A DNA stretch of 64,000 nt from the NCBI GenBank assembly GCA_964556755.1, contig CAZKXI010000001.1, positions 248,001-312,000 on the forward strand. The letters are read 5' to 3'. Origin of the DNA: UBA4085 sp964556755. GTDB lineage: Bacteria; Acidobacteriota; Aminicenantia; Aminicenantales; UBA4085. Under the pieces are notes generated by a model. The model saw only the letters and a program-made list of their open reading frames with translations. It did no database searches and had not been told where the DNA came from. This document shows positions 61,400-64,000 of this stretch, piece after piece; position 1 is the first letter of the stretch; the number at the start of each line of letters is the position of its first letter. The translations under genes and the position numbers were made by a program.

Positions 61400-62386
61400 T
61401 CAGCGGTCCTCGTAGCAGCGGGCGAAGATCATCTTGCCCACGGTCGTCTGCAGGACGGAGGTCACGGTGACGTCGACGGTCTGGCCGATCCAGCGCCGGG
61501 CCTCGTCGACCACGACCATCGTCCCGTCGTCCAGGTAGGCCACGCCCTGGTCCCTCTCCTTGCCCTCCTTGATGAGGTAGACCCGCATCGTCTCGCCGGG
61601 CAGGACCACGGGCTTGAGGGCGTTGGCCAGCTCGTTGGCGTTGAGCACGGCCAGGCCATGCAAGCGGGCCACCTTGCTCAGGTTGATGTCGTTGGTCACG
61701 ATCTTGCCGTCCATGTGCTTGGCCAGCTCGATCAGCTTCGAGTCGACGTCCTTGACTTCGGGGAAGTCCTGCTCGGTGATGATCACGGAGACCGCCTTGG
61801 ACTTCTGGAGATGGTTCAGCATATCCAGGCCCCGCCGCCCCCGCTGGCGCTTCAGCCCGTCGGGGGAGTCGGCCACCAGCTGCAGCTCCTTGAGCACGAA
61901 CTGGGGCACGACCAGGGGGCCCTCGATGAAGCCGGTGTCGCAGAGGTCGGCGATGCGGCCGTCGATGATGACGCTGGTGTCCAGGATCTTGGAGGACCGG
62001 CCGACGCTCCTCTCCTTGAAGAAGCGGAGCAGGAAGGCCGGGTCCAGCCATTCGGGCTTGCGGTTCCCGATCCGAAAGCCGAGGTAGGGCAGGATCAGCA
62101 GGAAGGCGATCCGCAGGAAGCGGTCGGTCGCGGCATCGTCGGCGAGCGAAGCGCCGGCCGCGCCCAGGATCCAGCCCAGGGCGACGCCGAGGAAGGTCCC
62201 GACCATCGAGCTCCAGACGACCTTGAAGGGAGACCGGCGGATGCGGATCTCCAGCAGGATGACCAGGCCGGCCAGGGCCAGGCCGAGCCCGGCCGCCAGG
62301 CGCGGCTCGAGCCCGAAGGGCGGGAAGGCGTACCCGGCCGCCCCGGCCAGAAGCGCGATGAGAAGTCGAAGGATCAGAATGCCCAT
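61400..62386 (-). CDS. PIN/TRAM-domain membrane protein (YacL-like)
   Basis: A protein of 328 residues: four N-terminal membrane helices (residues about 1-105), a PIN nuclease-fold domain (SSKILDTSVIIDGRIADL with catalytic Asp; IVTNDINLSKVA) and a C-terminal TRAM RNA-binding domain (MRVYLIKEGKERDQGVAYLDDGTMVVV). YacL-family proteins neighbour radA, ispD and ispF in many bacteria; their substrate is unknown, though an RNase role is suspected. ATG 62384-62386 is chosen over one 15 bases upstream because GAGGA is 6 bases from it. Confidence 0.9.
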   Translation of the reverse strand: MGILILRLLIALLAGAAGYAFPPFGLEPRLAAGLGLALAGLVILLEIRIRRSPFKVVWSSMVGTFLGVALGWILGAAGASLADDAATDRFLRIAFLLILPYLGFRIGNRKPEWLDPAFLLRFFKERSVGRSSKILDTSVIIDGRIADLCDTGFIEGPLVVPQFVLKELQLVADSPDGLKRQRGRRGLDMLNHLQKSKAVSVIITEQDFPEVKDVDSKLIELAKHMDGKIVTNDINLSKVARLHGLAVLNANELANALKPVVLPGETMRVYLIKEGKERDQGVAYLDDGTMVVVDEARRWIGQTVDVTVTSVLQTTVGKMIFARCYEDR

Positions 62387-62406
62387 GGACCGTCCTCGCA
62401 TGTCGA

Positions 62407-63780
62407 TCACAGCGCCAGGTCGATGGCCTGGCGGATGGAGGAGACGCCCTCCAGCCGGATGCCCGCCGGGGCGTCCTTGGCCGCGTCGTCCTTGTTGCCC
62501 TGCGGCAGGATGACCGTGGTGAAGCCCAGGGCCGCGGCCTCGCGGACCCGGGACGAGGCCTGGCCGACCGAGCGGACCTCGCCGCTGAGGCCGACCTCGC
62601 CGAAGGCGGCCAAGCCGCGCGGGGCCGGCCGGTTCTTCAGGCCCGAGACCACCGACAGGACCACGCCCAGGTCGGCCGCCGGCTCCTCGACGCTGACGCC
62701 GCCGGCCACGTTGAGGTGGATGTCCTCGCCGCCGAAGCCGTAGCCCAGCTTCTTCTCCACCACCGCCAGCAGCATGGCCGTGCGGAAGTGGTCCAGCCCG
62801 ACCGACATGCGGCGGGGATTGCCGGTGAAGAGGGTCGGGGAGACCAGCGACTGGATCTCGATCAGCAGCGGCCGGGTGCCCTTGACCGTGGCCGTGACGA
62901 CGCTGCCGGGCGCGTCCGCCGGGCGCTCCTTGAGGAAGAAGGCCGAGGGGTCGGGGACCGGCCGCAGGCCGGCCGCGGTCATCTCGAAGATGGCCAGCTC
63001 GGAGACGGGACCGAAGCGGTTCTTCAGGGCCCGCAGGACCCGGTGGCTGTGGTCGCGCTCGCCCTCGAACTGGAGGACGACGTCGACGATATGCTCCAGC
63101 GACTTGGGCCCGGCCAGGGAGCCCTCCTTGGTGATGTGGCCGACCAGGAAGGCGGCCGTCCCGTTCCGCTTGGCGTAGCGGAAGACGGCGTTGGCCGTCT
63201 CGCGGACCTGGCTGATGGTGCCGGGGCTGGAGGCCAGCTTGGCCGAGTAGACCGTCTGGACCGAGTCGATCACCAGGACCCGCGGCCGCAGGCGCTCGGC
63301 CTGGGCCAGGATCTTCTCCAGCCCGGTCTCGGCCAGGAGCAGGAGGTCGCCGCCGCCCGGACCGAGGCGGTCGCCCCGCAGCTTGATCTGCTCCAGGGAC
63401 TCCTCGGCCGAGACGTACAGCACGGTCTGCCCGCGGTCGGCGAAGTCGCGGGCCGCCTGCAGCAGGAGGGTGCTCTTGCCGATGCCCGGCTCGCCGCCGA
63501 TCAGGACCAGCGATCCGAGGACCACGCCGCCGCCGAGAACGGCGTTGAACTCCTCGATGCCCGCCCTCAGCCGCGGCGCCTGGGCCTCGCGGATGTCCTT
63601 GTAGGCCACCGGCTCGGCCGGGGCGAAGGCCGCCTCGCCGGAGGCTGCGGCGGCCGGCCCCTCTTCGACCGGCTCCTCGACCAGGCTGTTCCACTCGCCG
63701 CAGGCCGGGCAGCGGCCCAGCCACTTGACGGACGGAGCGCCGCAGGACTGGCAGACGAAGACCGCCTTGGGCTTGGCCAC
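62407..63780 (-). CDS. radA: DNA repair protein RadA (Sms)
   Basis: A protein of 457 residues: a zinc finger (CQSCGAPSVKWLGRCPACGEW), a RecA-like core with Walker A GGEPGIGKSTLLLQ, the RadA-specific KNRFG motif (LKNRFGPVSE), and a C-terminal Lon-like domain (NVAGGVSVEEPAADLGVVLS). It is a branch-migration helicase that promotes recombinational repair. It begins 3 bases after the dnaB stop. Confidence 0.97.
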   Translation of the reverse strand: MAKPKAVFVCQSCGAPSVKWLGRCPACGEWNSLVEEPVEEGPAAAASGEAAFAPAEPVAYKDIREAQAPRLRAGIEEFNAVLGGGVVLGSLVLIGGEPGIGKSTLLLQAARDFADRGQTVLYVSAEESLEQIKLRGDRLGPGGGDLLLLAETGLEKILAQAERLRPRVLVIDSVQTVYSAKLASSPGTISQVRETANAVFRYAKRNGTAAFLVGHITKEGSLAGPKSLEHIVDVVLQFEGERDHSHRVLRALKNRFGPVSELAIFEMTAAGLRPVPDPSAFFLKERPADAPGSVVTATVKGTRPLLIEIQSLVSPTLFTGNPRRMSVGLDHFRTAMLLAVVEKKLGYGFGGEDIHLNVAGGVSVEEPAADLGVVLSVVSGLKNRPAPRGLAAFGEVGLSGEVRSVGQASSRVREAAALGFTTVILPQGNKDDAAKDAPAGIRLEGVSSIRQAIDLAL

Positions 63781-63783
63781 GCC

Positions 63784-64000
63784 TCAGCTCTCTTCCCGGC
63801 CCTGGGACCGGGCCAGCATCTGGCGGACGGCGTTCTGGTCCGTGCTCTCGAACTTGGCGTACTTGCTGCGGAAGGCGGCGTAGAAGGAGTCGGTCGGGCC
63901 GTTGCGCTGCTTGGCCACGTCGATCAGGGCCAAGCCCTTCCACGTCTCGTCCTGCATCTTCTCTTCCTTGGACAGGTACTGCTCCTTGCGGTAGATGAAC
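63784..64000 (-). CDS. dnaB: Replicative DNA helicase DnaB, C-terminal fragment
   Basis: The last 72 codons of a gene that enters from the right edge. The segment LIDVAKQRNGPTDSFYAAF matches the end of DnaB's RecA-like domain (AKQRNGPTG in most relatives), followed by a short tail to a TGA at 63784-63786. DnaB unwinds DNA at the replication fork. The rest is outside the window. It heads the dnaB-radA-PIN/TRAM-ispD-ispF run as far as can be seen. Confidence 0.88.
   Translation of the reverse strand, partial: FIYRKEQYLSKEEKMQDETWKGLALIDVAKQRNGPTDSFYAAFRSKYAKFESTDQNAVRQMLARSQGREES

Noticed and set aside
61395..63943. Very long minus-strand frame covering radA and the PIN/TRAM gene
   Set aside because: Only its end is the PIN/TRAM protein; the rest is out of frame with radA, whose motifs are unambiguous.

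Overview
This is a GC-rich (mid-60s % by eye), densely packed chromosomal segment of a Gram-negative bacterium. KDO-synthesis genes, three efflux systems with TolC-type outer-membrane channels, lipoproteins and a predicted outer-membrane barrel all point to a diderm cell. The gene order rpmH-rnpA-yidD-yidC-jag-mnmE-mnmG-parA-parB with a parS site is the classic origin-proximal block, so the window probably lies near oriC. The style (high GC, many secreted hydrolases, an M14 peptidase with calcium-type loops, an ECF/Spy-like/MacAB operon) suggests Acidobacteriota, possibly Candidatus Aminicenantes. That taxonomic call is by resemblance and was not tested. No tRNA, rRNA, CRISPR array, prophage or transposase gene was seen.

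Layout. 1-5.7 kb: recA start (cut by the window edge), formate-tetrahydrofolate ligase, RadC, a UroD-fold protein, an atypical thymidylate synthase and a YhhN membrane protein. 5.9-11.7 kb: secreted transglutaminase-like protein, secreted nuclease/phosphatase lipoprotein, DUF4091 glycosidase-like protein and an alkyltransferase-like protein. 11.7-12.9 kb: an AT-rich island followed by two small genes. 12.9-28 kb, minus strand: a long run from rpmH down through membrane insertion, tRNA modification, chromosome segregation, a bactofilin, KDO synthesis with CTP synthase, and phosphohexose mutase/mannose-1-P guanylyltransferase. Most of its genes overlap by 4 bases. 28-32.8 kb: carD-CNNM-smpB on plus; pdxA-hfq and an SGNH hydrolase on minus. 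32.8-38.9 kb: a CusCBA-like metal-efflux operon led by a Cys-rich protein. 39.4-45.1 kb: a TolC-MFP-RND operon. 45.2-51.8 kb: an ECF sigma / anti-sigma / Spy-like / MacA / MacB / outer-membrane factor operon. 52-57.6 kb: a small secreted protein, then a plus-strand operon with a sigma-54-type promoter encoding a secreted calcium-binding-like protein, a beta-barrel, a periplasmic protein, a histidine kinase and an NtrC-type regulator. 57.6-64 kb: M14 peptidase, a small secreted peptide, then dnaB-radA-PIN/TRAM-ispD-ispF.

The most unusual material is not protein-coding. One family of intergenic elements with terminal inverted repeats recurs at about 2.8, 31.9, 38.9, 52.0 and 60.1 kb. The copies share swappable internal modules, fold on themselves, and sometimes supply the last codons or stop of neighbouring genes. 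A second, unrelated palindromic element sits at 5.7-5.95 kb. The best candidate for an undescribed protein system is the sigma-54 operon at 52.7-57.6 kb, which resembles a ZraPSR-type envelope sensor with different output proteins. Two genes (carD and the Cys-rich efflux leader) have strong promoters so close to the start codon that their mRNAs should be leaderless or nearly so.
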